Source: Tillandsia leiboldiana (lineage: Eukaryota > Streptophyta > Magnoliopsida > Poales > Bromeliaceae). Taken from it: a stretch of 64,000 bases of DNA. Where the stretch lies: contig CM055074.1 of assembly GCA_029204045.2 (NCBI GenBank), forward strand, positions 13,515,659 to 13,579,658, given 5' to 3'. This document shows, in pieces, positions 1 to 9,700 of the stretch (position 1 is its first letter; each line of letters begins with the position of its first letter). Made by a program: the position numbers and the translations under genes. Under the pieces are notes generated by a model that saw only the letters and a list, made by a program, of their open reading frames with translations, was not told the origin of the DNA and made no database searches.

Positions 1-468
1 TTGCAAATTGTTGCACCATCTCTCAAGGTTTGCCTATAAATGCATATGATGGTACACATTCAATACGTACCTCCCCTCTCTCTTTACTCAATTTGTTTAC
101 TTCTTTACTGTTTCTTACATAGTAGCTCATTTGTTTCGCACTGCTCTCTTTCTGTACTGAAAAATAATTCGTACATATATTTCGACGTGCACAATATTTT
201 AAAAAGAGAAAAAACCGGCATATGAACGTTTTTACTTTCTTTTAGCGAACAACAAAATATTGCCTCATCTGTGAAAGTCCATGGACTTATTAGTACTTCT
301 CGTGATCTGTCGCCCGTACCGTACATCCCCGCCTGTTTTCGGCACGTGCTGTAGGTAAGAGGGGAACATGTTACCTTCCTGTCTTTAAAAAAATATTTAT
401 GCGTTTCAGAAATGTGGGTATCTTTATTGATACCGGTAATACAAGCGTCGCCATTGGTTTATGATTCC

Positions 469-945
469 TGTTCTCTCTCTACAAAATTTTACGCAGATTA
501 AAAAAAAAAAAACACTCTTTCTGACAACCTTTTCTGTTTAGAAGGTGAAAAAAAAAAAACTCATTCCAGTTTGTTAAATTAAATATCAGCTTCTACGGTA
601 CATATGTGAAAGAGAAGTCCTAAGTTTGTGCTTCTCTTCTCTTACACATCGTTTCATCATTTCCTCTTCTCTTTCTAAAAAGTTTTACGCAAATATAAAG
701 GAAAAAAAAAAAAACACTCCCTTTGAGAACCTCTTATGTTTACAAGGTGGAAAAAAAGAAGGGTTATTTCAGTTCATTAAATTAAATACCTGCTCTATGT
801 GCTATGTGTGAAAAAAACAGAGTCTTAATTTTGTGCTTTCCTTCTCTTCTCTTACAGTATTTACCTGCATTCTGGTAATATTATATGCTATATGTCTGAA
901 GAAAAAGAACTTAATTCTATGCTTTTCTTTCTTTCCTCACAGTGT
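469..945. repeat. Degenerate tandem repeat, about 190-bp unit, two and a half copies
   Basis: A block with a TTTTACGCA motif, a long A run, an AAGGTG motif and a pyrimidine-rich CTTCTCTTCTCTTAC segment occurs at about 469-650 and again at about 655-850. A third partial copy at about 880-945 keeps only the pyrimidine-rich end and the following CTGCATTCTGGTAATAT motif, which is also present at about 866-882. The units differ by many substitutions and A-run lengths, so the duplication is old. Nothing coding is seen in 1-1119. Confidence 0.7.
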
Positions 946-1119
946 TTTCCTGCATTCTGGTAATATCAATGCGATCGTCCAGCTATCGTATACTAAAATG
1001 CTTCACGAACTTGTTGAGTTACTTGGTATGAACTTCCTCACTGTGAGCTCACTACGGCAGCTGAGGGTTGGTTATTGCCTACATAGATGTCGCTATCCCG
1101 CGCGACGGTGTAATTACTA

Positions 1120-1620
1120 ATGTTTTGCGGTGTTGGGGTATCCGTGCATTCAAATAGAATCGGCAAAAGAAGATGCGCGCGGGGCGCTATAGTGAAAATA
1201 AAATGCGAGTATAATTTGGAAATAAGAGACACCAACTACGAAGATTTTGTTCTGTACAGAAATTTGTACGCACACTTGAGCTTGCAGCAAGCCACCCTCT
1301 TCCAACAGTTTAATGATCTTCAGCGAGAATACAATGTGCTGAAGGATTGTTATGTTGCAAGTCTTGCTGAAAAAAATGAGTTGATAGCTGAGCAAACCAG
1401 CTTGCGCCGCACAATCGACGAATACCGTTCGATTGTGGACAATTACATGCGGATCATGCTGCGCCTGCTCCTGATCCAGCTGAAGCTGGATCTTCTTCGT
1501 AGTGAAAGTAATATTTCCTTTTCTTATCATTCCTACGCCGTGCCTCTGATGCCTTCTGATGCCTCCTTATGCCTTCTGATGCCTTCTTATGCATCTCCTA
1601 TAATATGTGACGTTAGCTAG
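1120..1620 (+). CDS. Hypothetical 166-codon ORF with coiled-coil character
   Basis: An open frame of 166 codons. Residues about 45-135 are rich in Leu, Glu, Gln and Arg with heptad-like spacing (LQREYNVLKD, AEKNELIAEQ, LRRTIDEYRS), which suggests a coiled coil. The C-terminal 30 residues fall in a short repeat (GATGCCTTCT units at about 1546-1600), so the natural end may be earlier. I recognise no family. It could be a captured exon or two inside the Helitron, or chance. The AT-rich flanks show no clear promoter. The low confidence reflects the lack of homology and the repeat-derived tail. Confidence 0.25.
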   Translation: MFCGVGVSVHSNRIGKRRCARGAIVKIKCEYNLEIRDTNYEDFVLYRNLYAHLSLQQATLFQQFNDLQREYNVLKDCYVASLAEKNELIAEQTSLRRTIDEYRSIVDNYMRIMLRLLLIQLKLDLLRSESNISFSYHSYAVPLMPSDASLCLLMPSYASPIICDVS

Positions 1621-1900
1621 GTTGCTAAATGTTTTAGCCAATTTCTGACATTAAGCTCCATGTGTTGTACTATATGAAGAATTTCTTTCTTCCCGTCACC
1701 TAATATTTCCTCGCTTATGCTCTTTCTGTAATTAACTTCTAGTTCCCTTCACTTAATTCCAGTTTTCCCGTGCTTAATATTTATTTCCCCAATCTACGAA
1801 CTTTCTTTGAATATTAAGTAATGTAAGGGAGTTGTTATTCCTATTCTTCTAACTTTGCCCTCCTTTTTGTGTACTGTCTCTTTAATTAATTTATGATGTG
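1621..1900. other. AT-rich sequence without recognisable features
   Basis: I see no open frame of note, no hairpin and no repeat matching other parts of the window. Confidence 0.5.
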
Positions 1901-2282
1901 TAATTTAATTTATGTGAATACCATACTTTTTGAGTTAGCCTGTATTTATTATTTTAGGTGATTTAAACTTATTTTCATGCGAGCTTGCTTTCATGTATTA
2001 TGTCTGGTTATTTAAATTTGATTCCATTTGTTTTTGTTCTTGTGGGAGGTGGTGGTGGGCATGAAAAAAAGAAGAAACAAAAAACCTAAAGACCATTTAC
2101 TCCTGTTTCTGTGGGCTGTTCTTCTAAGTTCCTCTTTTTCCTTTTCCTTTTAGTGCTCGCTCTTGAAGTGATTTGCCCTGCATAATTTAATTTATATGAA
2201 CGGTATAATTTCCGAGCTTGCTTTTGTTGATTACGTCGAGTTATTTAAACTTGGTTGCATTTGTTTTCGTTTTTTGGGGGGG

Positions 2283-2321
<39 letters not shown>

Positions 2322-2322
2322 C
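1901..2322. repeat. Tandem repeat units of the Helitron body, left of copia A
   Basis: Two degenerate copies of one unit are seen here. Each has a GTATAATTT-like motif or its remnant, a GAGCTTGCTTT segment, TTATTTAAA and a G-rich run. The second unit ends at the copia target and resumes at 13132. Positions 2281-2321 are almost pure G (about 40 bases), which is also the copia A insertion site. Homologous units continue at 13132-14160. Confidence 0.65.
2318..2322. repeat. Target site duplication of copia A, left copy (GGGGC)
   Basis: GGGGC lies directly before the TGTTGGG LTR end and again directly after the other LTR end at 13132-13136. Confidence 0.9.
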
Positions 2323-2622
2323 TGTTGGGTCGTATATATACGGATCTAAATAGGGGAAGAAACACCTAGAGGGGGGTGAATAGGTGTAAACGTATAAACA
2401 CTCAAAAAATCGTTGCGATAAAAACCCAATGCGGAAATGAAAATAACTCGCAAGATTTTTACGTGGAAAACTCCATCACCGGAGTAAAAAACCACGGGAC
2501 CGATAACACGGCAGAAATCCACTAGAATTAAAACACGTACAAGGTGATTTACCGTACACACTTACGACTCAACCTTTTCCATACGCTCCTAGAGGATCTT
2601 CTCCGCTCGCTCCAGACGCTTC

Positions 2623-2799
2623 TCGAATCCACGATCTGCGCCCAACGCCGAATCCACGGCGTCCAACGTCGAATCCACGACGTCCGACCGAATCCACGGT
2701 CTTCACCCAATAGCACCGTTCGAATCCACGAACGTGCCTCGCTCCGAATCCACGAGAGCGAATGAACCTTGAATCCACAAGGACACGCGAATCCACGCG
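2623..2799 (-). repeat. Array of short hairpins with constant AATCCA/TGGATT loop (3' LTR copy)
   Basis: Eight hairpins share the six-base core AATCCA (plus strand) but have different stems: TCG/CGA at 2623, GCCG/CGGC at 2647, GTCG/CGAC at 2668, GACCG/CGGTC at 2686, GTTCG/CGAAC at 2718, GCTC/GAGC with one inner mismatch at 2741, CCTTG/CAAGG at 2767 and CGCG/CGCG at 2786. They lie downstream of the TATA box in element sense, so they should be in the 5' leader of the RNA. Confidence 0.85.
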
Positions 2800-2844
2800 C
2801 CGATTTTTGGGGTAAATCGTGTTTTTGGGTGGTGATGATCCGCC

Positions 2845-2940
2845 GAATACTTAGATCAAAGATAGATCGGAAATACCATCTAAGTATTCATTAGTTGATT
2901 CAACTCAAGATGTGAGTATGAAAACCTAGAATCAACTAAT
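2845..2940 (-). repeat. Two long-stem hairpins in the leader part of the LTR
   Basis: GAATACTTAGAT at 2845-2856 pairs with 2878-2889 (12 bp). ATTAGTTGATTC at 2890-2901 pairs with 2929-2940 (12 bp). The arms of the second are one base longer in the other LTR of the same element, on both sides. Confidence 0.85.
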
Positions 2941-3072
2941 CAATATAGATGAAGAAACATAGAGTATTCTCTAATGATTCCTTTCTTCTCTATATGTGGA
3001 TCTATAGCCGTATATGATGATACATGAAAATGACGGCTATGTGGATTGACCCTAGAAAGAAAGACATAGGGT

Positions 3073-3367
3073 CTATTTATAGGTTAGAAACCCTAGGAAG
3101 GAGATAAGAATCAAAACCTGCCATTTCTGGATTTTTACGGACGGCGATCCGGATCGTGATAACTAGGATCCGGATCGTCATAACAAAACAGCCCATTCCA
3201 GAAAAACGAAGGTTCGGGATCCGGATCATGTGACTACGATCCGGATCGTTCATACAGTTCACCAAACATCAACGTTCGGGATCCGGATCAAGAGACTACG
3301 ATCCGGATTGCGACGATGTATGAACGAACCACCTTCGGGATCCGGATCGAACAACCTGATCCGGATC
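3073..3367 (-). promoter_or_regulatory. LTR promoter: TATA box with paired CCGG palindromes upstream
   Basis: CTATAAATAG (minus strand, 3082-3073) is a strong plant TATA box. Upstream in element sense are palindromes GATCCGGATC starting at 3146, 3167, 3218, 3238, 3280, 3300 (one base off), 3339 and 3358. They fall in four pairs with within-pair spacings of 21, 20, 20 and 19 bp, close to two helical turns. The matching region of the 5' LTR is at about 12605-12904. Palindromes in Sirevirus LTRs are known; the binding protein is not evident here. Confidence 0.8.
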
Positions 3368-3593
3368 CTGAACATGTCCCAAGTCCAGTTTTTGATTTTT
3401 ATGCAATGAAAGATTCTTCCAAGTGTTTCTACACTACAAGACGTATTCGGATCACACAAATTCTTTAGTTAAACATACCTGATCCTTTTGAATTCTTCTT
3501 TCTTGAGATTGAGTTTAAAGATTCAACTTTCTTCACCTTCAATCTTCAGGACTTGAAACTTTCACGAAACTACGCCAACTCAAATTCCGTACA

Positions 3594-3610
3594 ATCTCCC
3601 CCTTTGGCGG
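3594..3610 (-). other. Polypurine tract of copia A
   Basis: On the minus strand the bases just before the 3' LTR read CCGCCAAAGGGGGAGAT, the primer site for plus-strand DNA synthesis. The same sequence sits in the same place in copia I at 63651-63667. Confidence 0.9.
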
Positions 3611-4555
3611 TTTTCGTGACAAAACACAGATCCACTAAAGAAAATTCAAAAAGATATTTTTGTTGCTATCACCATACAACAAAAATTTACAATGGAGATC
3701 CAAAATACAATACATGAGTGTAAACTCCTAAAACAGACTCTAGACTTAGACATCTGTACTCTCTGCAAAAAAGAAATCATTCTTGACAAAAGAAATCGTT
3801 AGATACCTCAAGAATTTTGTATTATTCAAAACCACAACAGAGATGAAGTTTAAACTCATTTATACTTACCATGACATTATATTCAGATATGTAAACTGAT
3901 CATAGTTAAAAAAATACCAACATATCTTCTTTGCACGTAAATACCAAATGTCATGAACATGTTTGTGACAAACTAATATATATATAGATATGTAATTGAT
4001 CAGAGTAAGAACCAACCTATCTTCTATGCAATCAAAAACCAAGTGTCACAAACTTGTTAGTGAACATCAACTTGTTAGTTATATTACATGCCCAAATAGT
4101 TAGCAAATAGTTAGTCGAGACATGCAACAAATCACAAGATAAAAACCAAAAAGTTGAAGTTGAGATCATACTTACCTTGATGTATACAAAATCTTCATCA
4201 TCAGATTTTCACAATCAATTGTTCAATCAATTGTTCAAGTTCCCTTACCGTTCAAGTTCCCTTACCTTACCGTTCAAGTTCCCTTACCTTGATGTTCATT
4301 CACATCATCATCATTTGTTCAAAGTTCTCAACAACTCTCTCCCCCTTTTTGTCACAAAACAAAGCCAAAATGTAGTTAAGACTACGAAATGTTAGGAGAG
4401 TGAAAAAGTTCAATAAAACGTAAAACCTGAGAACTAAGCTAAAAGTAAGTATAAGACTAAATCCTTAAAATCAAATCCTGCACAAAAAGAGAAAGGAAGG
4501 TGCAGTTCAGTCGGAGGAGTCGGAGCTGGTACAACTGAGCTTGCTCAAAATCCCT
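3611..4555 (-). other. Post-pol non-coding region with a second polypurine-like tract
   Basis: AT-rich with no open frame I can support. At 4337-4360 the plus strand reads CTCTCCCCC, a T run and GTCACAAAACA, closely matching the true polypurine tract and its flank (CTCCCCCTTT then GTGACAAAACA at about 3596-3628). Multiplied polypurine tracts are a described Sirevirus trait. A third, weaker C run is at about 6351-6358. A short direct repeat of GTTCAAGTTCCCTTACC units lies at about 4233-4290. Confidence 0.6.
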
Positions 4556-4837
4556 TTAAGCATTGTCGAAATAGTGAGCACTTCTTCTTGATCTTCTTCT
4601 GTTTAGAGGAAAGTTGCTGAAGTTCCTTCGACATTCTTTCTTGTTCAGCAGACAGTCTTTGTTGTTCTGTCGAAGCGATTTCAACACATCAGCGTCTGTA
4701 GCCTGTCTCTTCGTGTGTGATGGATGCTGTGTAGATGCAGATGGGGCATCCGGTCCCGTAACCCATGGAGATTCAGTTTGTAGAATCCCAGAGAGTGAGC
4801 GAGCTCTAGTAAGAGGCCTACTATGAGTAACTTTCAC
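4556..4837 (-). pseudogene. Possible downstream part of the post-pol ORF, unknown protein
   Basis: An open frame of 93 codons on the minus strand, downstream of the signal-peptide-like ORF at 4870-5121 and in another frame. It is Ser/Arg/Thr rich, with a basic patch near the end (RRRSRRS). It may be a second exon, or the rest of a longer protein after a frameshift, or chance. No family is recognised. A third overlapping frame (4821-5033) is Lys-rich and I treat it as a shadow. Confidence 0.25.
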
Positions 4838-4869
4838 TTCTTAGGACATTCTTTCGTCTTGTATATTGC

Positions 4870-5121
4870 TTAGTTGTTGATGCAGATTTCATAAGCCTTT
4901 TGCCCTTGACAGATTTTCCTGTTTTCCTCATCAATTTTCTGTTGAACATCTTTGAAGAATTCGTCCCATTCTTCATCATCATAGTCTGAGCTGTCTTCCT
5001 CTGCGTTTTTCGTCTTGTTTTGAGTTGAATCATCTGGTTCCCTTTTAACAGATGTACTTGTGTGCATCATTGAAACCAGGAGAAGGATTAACCAAGAGAA
5101 ACACATTGAATTAAGTGCCAT
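4870..5121 (-). CDS. Post-pol small ORF: hydrophobic N-terminus and acidic tail
   Basis: 83 codons on the element sense strand, after pol. Residues 5-22 (NSMCFSWLILLLVSMM) form a hydrophobic stretch that could be a signal peptide or membrane anchor. Residues 40-56 are strongly acidic (EEDSSDYDDEEWDEFF), followed by a short charged helix-like segment with Lys, Glu and Asp. The ATG lies 30 bases after a good 3' splice site (TTTTCACAG ending at 5152) and below an internal promoter-like module. Some plant Sireviruses carry an env-like ORF in this place, usually much longer; I see no sequence match to one and claim no function. There is no second copy in the window to test conservation, because copia H and I do not show this region. 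Confidence 0.45.
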   Translation of the reverse strand: MALNSMCFSWLILLLVSMMHTSTSVKREPDDSTQNKTKNAEEDSSDYDDEEWDEFFKDVQQKIDEENRKICQGQKAYEICINN

Positions 5122-5151
5122 TGATCAAAGTGCTTGAGTTCAGAAGGTGTC

Positions 5152-5532
5152 CTGTGAAAACCAACTCAAGAACACAAAAATTCTTAGTTTTCAAAAATTG
5201 GAAAAATTGTACCCAAACAATCATAATCATGTAGTGAGACTAAGAATCAAATTAGTTTTGCAAAAGGACTTTTTAAAAATAGATCAATTGCATGAATTTC
5301 GAAAATCCTTATTATATGCCCTAAAACCAAAATTTTAGAAATCGAAGCCTAAAAATCCGTTAATCAGGAGAAAACCTAGCATATAATCAAAACTAAACAA
5401 CCCAGAGTTCTTATTTCAAAAGAAATTTGATCAAAAACCATCCACAAACAAAATCGATCCAAGAATTTCGTACGTTTGAGGAGGAAAAGAGAAAAACGGT
5501 GAAAAACCGAGATTTTGATCAATAAAACTTAC
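5152..5532 (-). other. Candidate leader intron of the post-pol unit
   Basis: On the minus strand CCAA/GTAAGTTTT gives a consensus plant donor with GT at 5532-5531. The acceptor TTTTCACAG ends at 5152. The 381 bases between are AT-rich, as plant introns are. Predicted exon 1 is about 5620-5533 and exon 2 begins at 5151, with the ATG at 5121. This is a prediction only. Confidence 0.4.
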
Positions 5533-5650
5533 TTGGAACTGAAGAACTTGAGTTAGAAAGCTTCCAAGGAGGATGAAATCTAGAGAGAGAGGCTCTGGAA
5601 ACTTCGGAACAAAAGATTGGAGTAAAGAAATCAAAAAACCCCTTTCGTTC

Positions 5651-5760
5651 CTTATAAAACCTAGCCGCGATCCGGATCAGTTCATAACTGCGATCCGGAT
5701 CGGCTACCCGCAGTGAGAAAACTGCGTTCGGGATCCGGATCATCTACCCCGATCCGGATC
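5651..5760 (-). promoter_or_regulatory. Internal promoter-like module of copia A (palindromes plus TATA)
   Basis: Four perfect GATCCGGATC palindromes start at 5669, 5692, 5732 and 5751, again in pairs about 20 bp apart with about 40 bp between pairs. Directly downstream in element sense is TTTTATAAG (about 5659-5651), a TATA-like box. This is the same architecture as the LTR U3 but lies inside the element, about 0.9 kb past the pol stop. It is well placed to drive the ORF at 5121-4870. Confidence 0.5.
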
Positions 5761-6702
5761 GGCCCCAACTTTTTCTTTAGAAAATTTCAGAGAAATTCAG
5801 GAAAAACCAGAAAAAGATTGTAAGCACAAATGTGTATCAACTTTAAACAAAAATCATCGTTTCATACAACAAGAATTAGATTATGCCAAATCTATCAATA
5901 ATATCCAAAAATGAAACGAGAATTTACAAAAATTAAATCCCTTAAAGTTGAACACCTTCAATCACATCTAACTTGATCTTATGAGTAATGCCTTTATCAA
6001 ATCATCAATTCAGTAAAGAAAATGAAATACAAAGATCAATAGATGTTTGAAATCCCAAATATGGTAGATAATATTTCAAGACAATCTGTTGAAGAGAGTG
6101 GCTCTTTGAGCATCTTTCTTTAAAATCCCACCTTATACCAACCTTGAAATTTGACAGAGTCAAGTATTTCAACATGCATTTTACTTAATCAAAAATTTGA
6201 ACAACCATGCTTGGTATACATGTGGTAGCTGCACACAATACTCGGACGACCGAGGTTGTAGCTCTTTCCTCCATGTGGTGGTAGTTTTCACACTCCTCAT
6301 TGGGATGTAACTCTTTCCACATCTTTTGAGCATTTTACATTATCTTTGACTCCCCCTCAATTGGCTATCAATTATTTAAGATATAAAGTATTCAACCAAA
6401 AATTGATCTCGATTTCATACTCGACTAAACAGTCAAATAAGATAATGACTATACCAAGAGATCATAGAGAGAGAGAAATTGACTTTGATCACTTTAGAAG
6501 ATGATTTAATTAACATAAATGATCATTGCAACAGTGAAATATTATGATGGCAAAAGCATAATAAATTTCTAAATGTATGAACAGATGCAATTAAAGTCAA
6601 TTATGATCTATGCTCAATTAATGTCCTATGTACAAACATAGATAAAGAACAAAACAAAAACAAATACAAAACCTATCCTAAGCAAAGATTTCAAAAAGAA
6701 GA
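5761..6702 (-). other. Non-coding spacer between pol and the internal promoter-like module
   Basis: AT-rich and without a supportable open frame. It contains a C run at about 6351-6358 (CTCCCCCTC) resembling a weak polypurine tract on the minus strand. Nothing else is recognised. Confidence 0.5.
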
Positions 6703-9700
6703 TTATTTCAAGGAAAGCATCCCAATTGCTTTTCGTAAATGAATAAAACGTTTTTGATCCAAAGGTTTTGTTAAAATGTCAGCTAATTGATCCTCAGTTG
6801 AAATATATGAAAGTTGAAGAGTATTTGATTCAACTAGCTCTCTAAGAAAATGATATCTAAGTTGAATATGTTTTGTTCTAGAGTGCAACACAGGGTTTTT
6901 AGAAATGTTAATTGCACTTGTGTTGTCACAAAGAATTGTTACCGAAGATGCTGAAATGCGGAAGTCACTCAATACGCTTTTCATCCAAATGAGTTGAGTT
7001 GAGCAACTTCCAGCTGAAATGTATTCCGCTTCGGCAGTCGAGAGTGCTATGCAATTCTGCTTTTTACTGTGCCACGCAACAAGGCAATGGCCAAGATAGA
7101 AGCATGCACCACTCGTGCTTTTCCGATCATCAACTGATCCTGCCCAATCGGCATCTGAGTATCCAACAATGTCCAGACTTGTTCCCATAGGATACCAAAT
7201 TCCGAAATTAATTGATCCTTTGATGTACCGGATGATCCGTTTCACCGCTTTCAGGTGAACCTCCTTTGGTGCTGATTGATATCTCGCGCAAATCCCAACA
7301 CTAAAGGATATATCCGGGCGACTAGCCGTGAGGTAAAGTAGACTTCCAATCATACTTCTATACAGTTTCTCGTCTACATTCTCACTATGTGATTCACTTC
7401 CAAGTCCCTTGTGGCTAGTTCCCATTGGAGTTGGAAAATCTTTACAATTTTCTAGATCAAACTTTTTGACCAACTCCAGTGCATACTTGGATTGACTCAA
7501 GTGAATACCTTCATCATTTTGTTTAATTTGCAATCCAAGAAAATAAGACAGTTCGCCCATCATGGACATCTCAAATTCGCTTTCCATGGTCTCCGCGAAT
7601 TTAGAAGCATCATTATCTTTTGTTGCACCAAATACAATGTCATCGACATAGATTTGTGCTACAATGAAATTATTTTGATAATGCTTCACAAAGAGAGTCC
7701 TGTCAGCTCCCCCTCGAGTATAGCCCTTCTCCAAAAGGTGCTTTGTTAACCTTTCGTACCATGCTCGCGGTGCTTGTTTCAGACCGTAAAGAGCCTTTTT
7801 CAAACGAAAAACATGGTTAGGTTGTTTATGATCTACAAAACCTTTCGGTTGAGCTACATAAACTTCCTCATTTAAAAACCCATTTAGAAATGCGCTCTTG
7901 ACGTCCATTTGAAATAATTTGATTTTAAAATGACAAGCAATAGCAAACAATATACGAATGGACTCGAGTCTAGCTACAGGGGCGAAAGTTTCGTCAAAGT
8001 CTATACCTTCTACTTGAGAGTAGCCTTGAGCAACTAGTCGTGCCTTGTTCCTGATGATAGTACCATCCTCATCTTTCTTGTTCTTGAAGATCCATTTGGT
8101 ACCTATCACATTATGTTGCTTTGGAGGCTTCGTTAATTCCCAGACTTTGTTTCGCTCAAATTGATGAAGCTCTTCCTGCATTGCTTTAATCCAGTAGTCA
8201 TCCTGAAGAGCTTCATCTATTGTCTTTGGTTCGATTAAAGATACGTAGCAAGCAAGTCCGCAAACCAACTGCCTTCGAGTTCTAACTCCTTCTTGTGGAT
8301 CTCCAATGATGTTCGATTCCGGATGATCCTTGGAGATTCGTAGCGTTTGTTGAAACGGAGTACTCGGAGGTACACGAGATGATTCCTGCACATTAGATAA
8401 ACTAGAAGAACCATTAGATGCATCATTAATATTGGAAGTATTATTATGAGAAGATGCACTAGCAGGAGAATCATCATCTAGAGAGATATCGAGGGTAGAT
8501 TTTTCAGATTCAAAAAGAGAAGCTTCATCTACTTTAACATTTATAGATTCTACGATCGTCTTAGATTCAATGTTAAATACTCGATATGCTCTGCTATTCG
8601 TAGAATAACCCAAAAAGATCCCTTCATCACTTCGAGAGTCGAACTTTCCAAGATTTTCACGGTCACGTAAGATGTAACATCGACTCCCGAAGATACGAAA
8701 GTACTTGATATCCGGCTTTCTACTAAACCACAGCTCATATGGTGTATTCAAGGTTCCTGGGCGCAAATACACTCTGTTAATGACATAGACAGCGGTGTTC
8801 ACAGCTTCAGCCCAAAAATGTAGCGGTAAATTCCGGCTATGAAGCATCACACGCGCCATCTCTTGAACAACCCTGTTTTTGCGCTCAACAACACCATTCT
8901 GCTGAGGTGTATAGGGTGCCGAGAATTCATGTTTAATGCCATTTGAAGTACAAAAGTCAATGAATTTTGAATTTATGAATTCTCCACCCCTATCACTTCT
9001 AACACGAATGATCTTTTCATTCTTTTCAATCATAATACGATGGCAAATCTCATGAAAAGAGTCAAACGTATCAGCTTTCTCTCTCAGAAATGCTACCCAT
9101 GAAAACCGAGAGAAATCATCAACCAATAAAAAGATGTACCATTTACCTCCCAAGGATGGTTGACGGGTCGGCCCCATTAAGTCCATGTGCAAAAGTTCCA
9201 AGGGCCGTTTTGTACCAACGTGGTTCAAGTTCTTGTGTGCAGTCCTAGACTGTTTTCCCTTTTGGCAACCACCACACACAACATTTTGTTTAAATAAAAG
9301 CTTTGGAATCCCCTTGACCACGTCCTTGTTTGAAATTCTAGTAAGTTCCTTAAAATTTAAGTGACCTAGCCTTTCATGCCAAAGAGTTTCATTATTCAAA
9401 GCGGCTAAGTTACAATTTTCAGAAAATTTATTAGGAACAACATAACAATTGTTTTCAGATCTAACCCCTTTTAGAAAGAAGACATGGTCCTTATCAGTTA
9501 CAACGCATTCAACCGATGAAAAGTTAACTGAAAAACCATTGTCGCAAAGTTGACTTATGCTTATGAGGTTAGTCTTAAGGCCATCAACAAATAAGACGTT
9601 TTTCAAAATCGGGCCATCTGGAATAGCTACCGTCCCTTTTCCAACAATTTTGGAAGATCGACCGTCTCCGAAAACAACATGTCCTCCGGAGATTTTCTCA

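Larger units (their letters stand above)
2323..3593 (-). repeat. 3' LTR of copia A
   Basis: 1271 bp, starting in element sense with TGTTACGG-like sequence (one A lost here) and ending CCCAACA. Element-sense order: eight GATCCGGATC-type palindromes (3367-3146), TATA box CTATAAATAG (3082-3073), a long-stem hairpin (2940-2890), a second one (2889-2845), then eight short fixed-loop hairpins (2799-2623). It pairs with 11854-13131. Confidence 0.95.

Noticed and set aside
1131..1142. Possible Helitron 5' end (TGTTGGGGTA followed by TC)
   Set aside because: It resembles the missing end of LTR J, but the sequence before it does not match gypsy E, as it should if this were the true junction.
2569..2796. 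75-codon minus-strand ORF with repeated RGFG and VDSR blocks in the copia LTR
   Set aside because: The frame is the hairpin array read through; it recurs in every LTR copy with frame breaks, and hairpin pairing explains the pattern better than coding.
6999..7190. Plus-strand ORFs within 6703-11820
   Set aside because: They are antisense shadows of the intact gag-pol frame.
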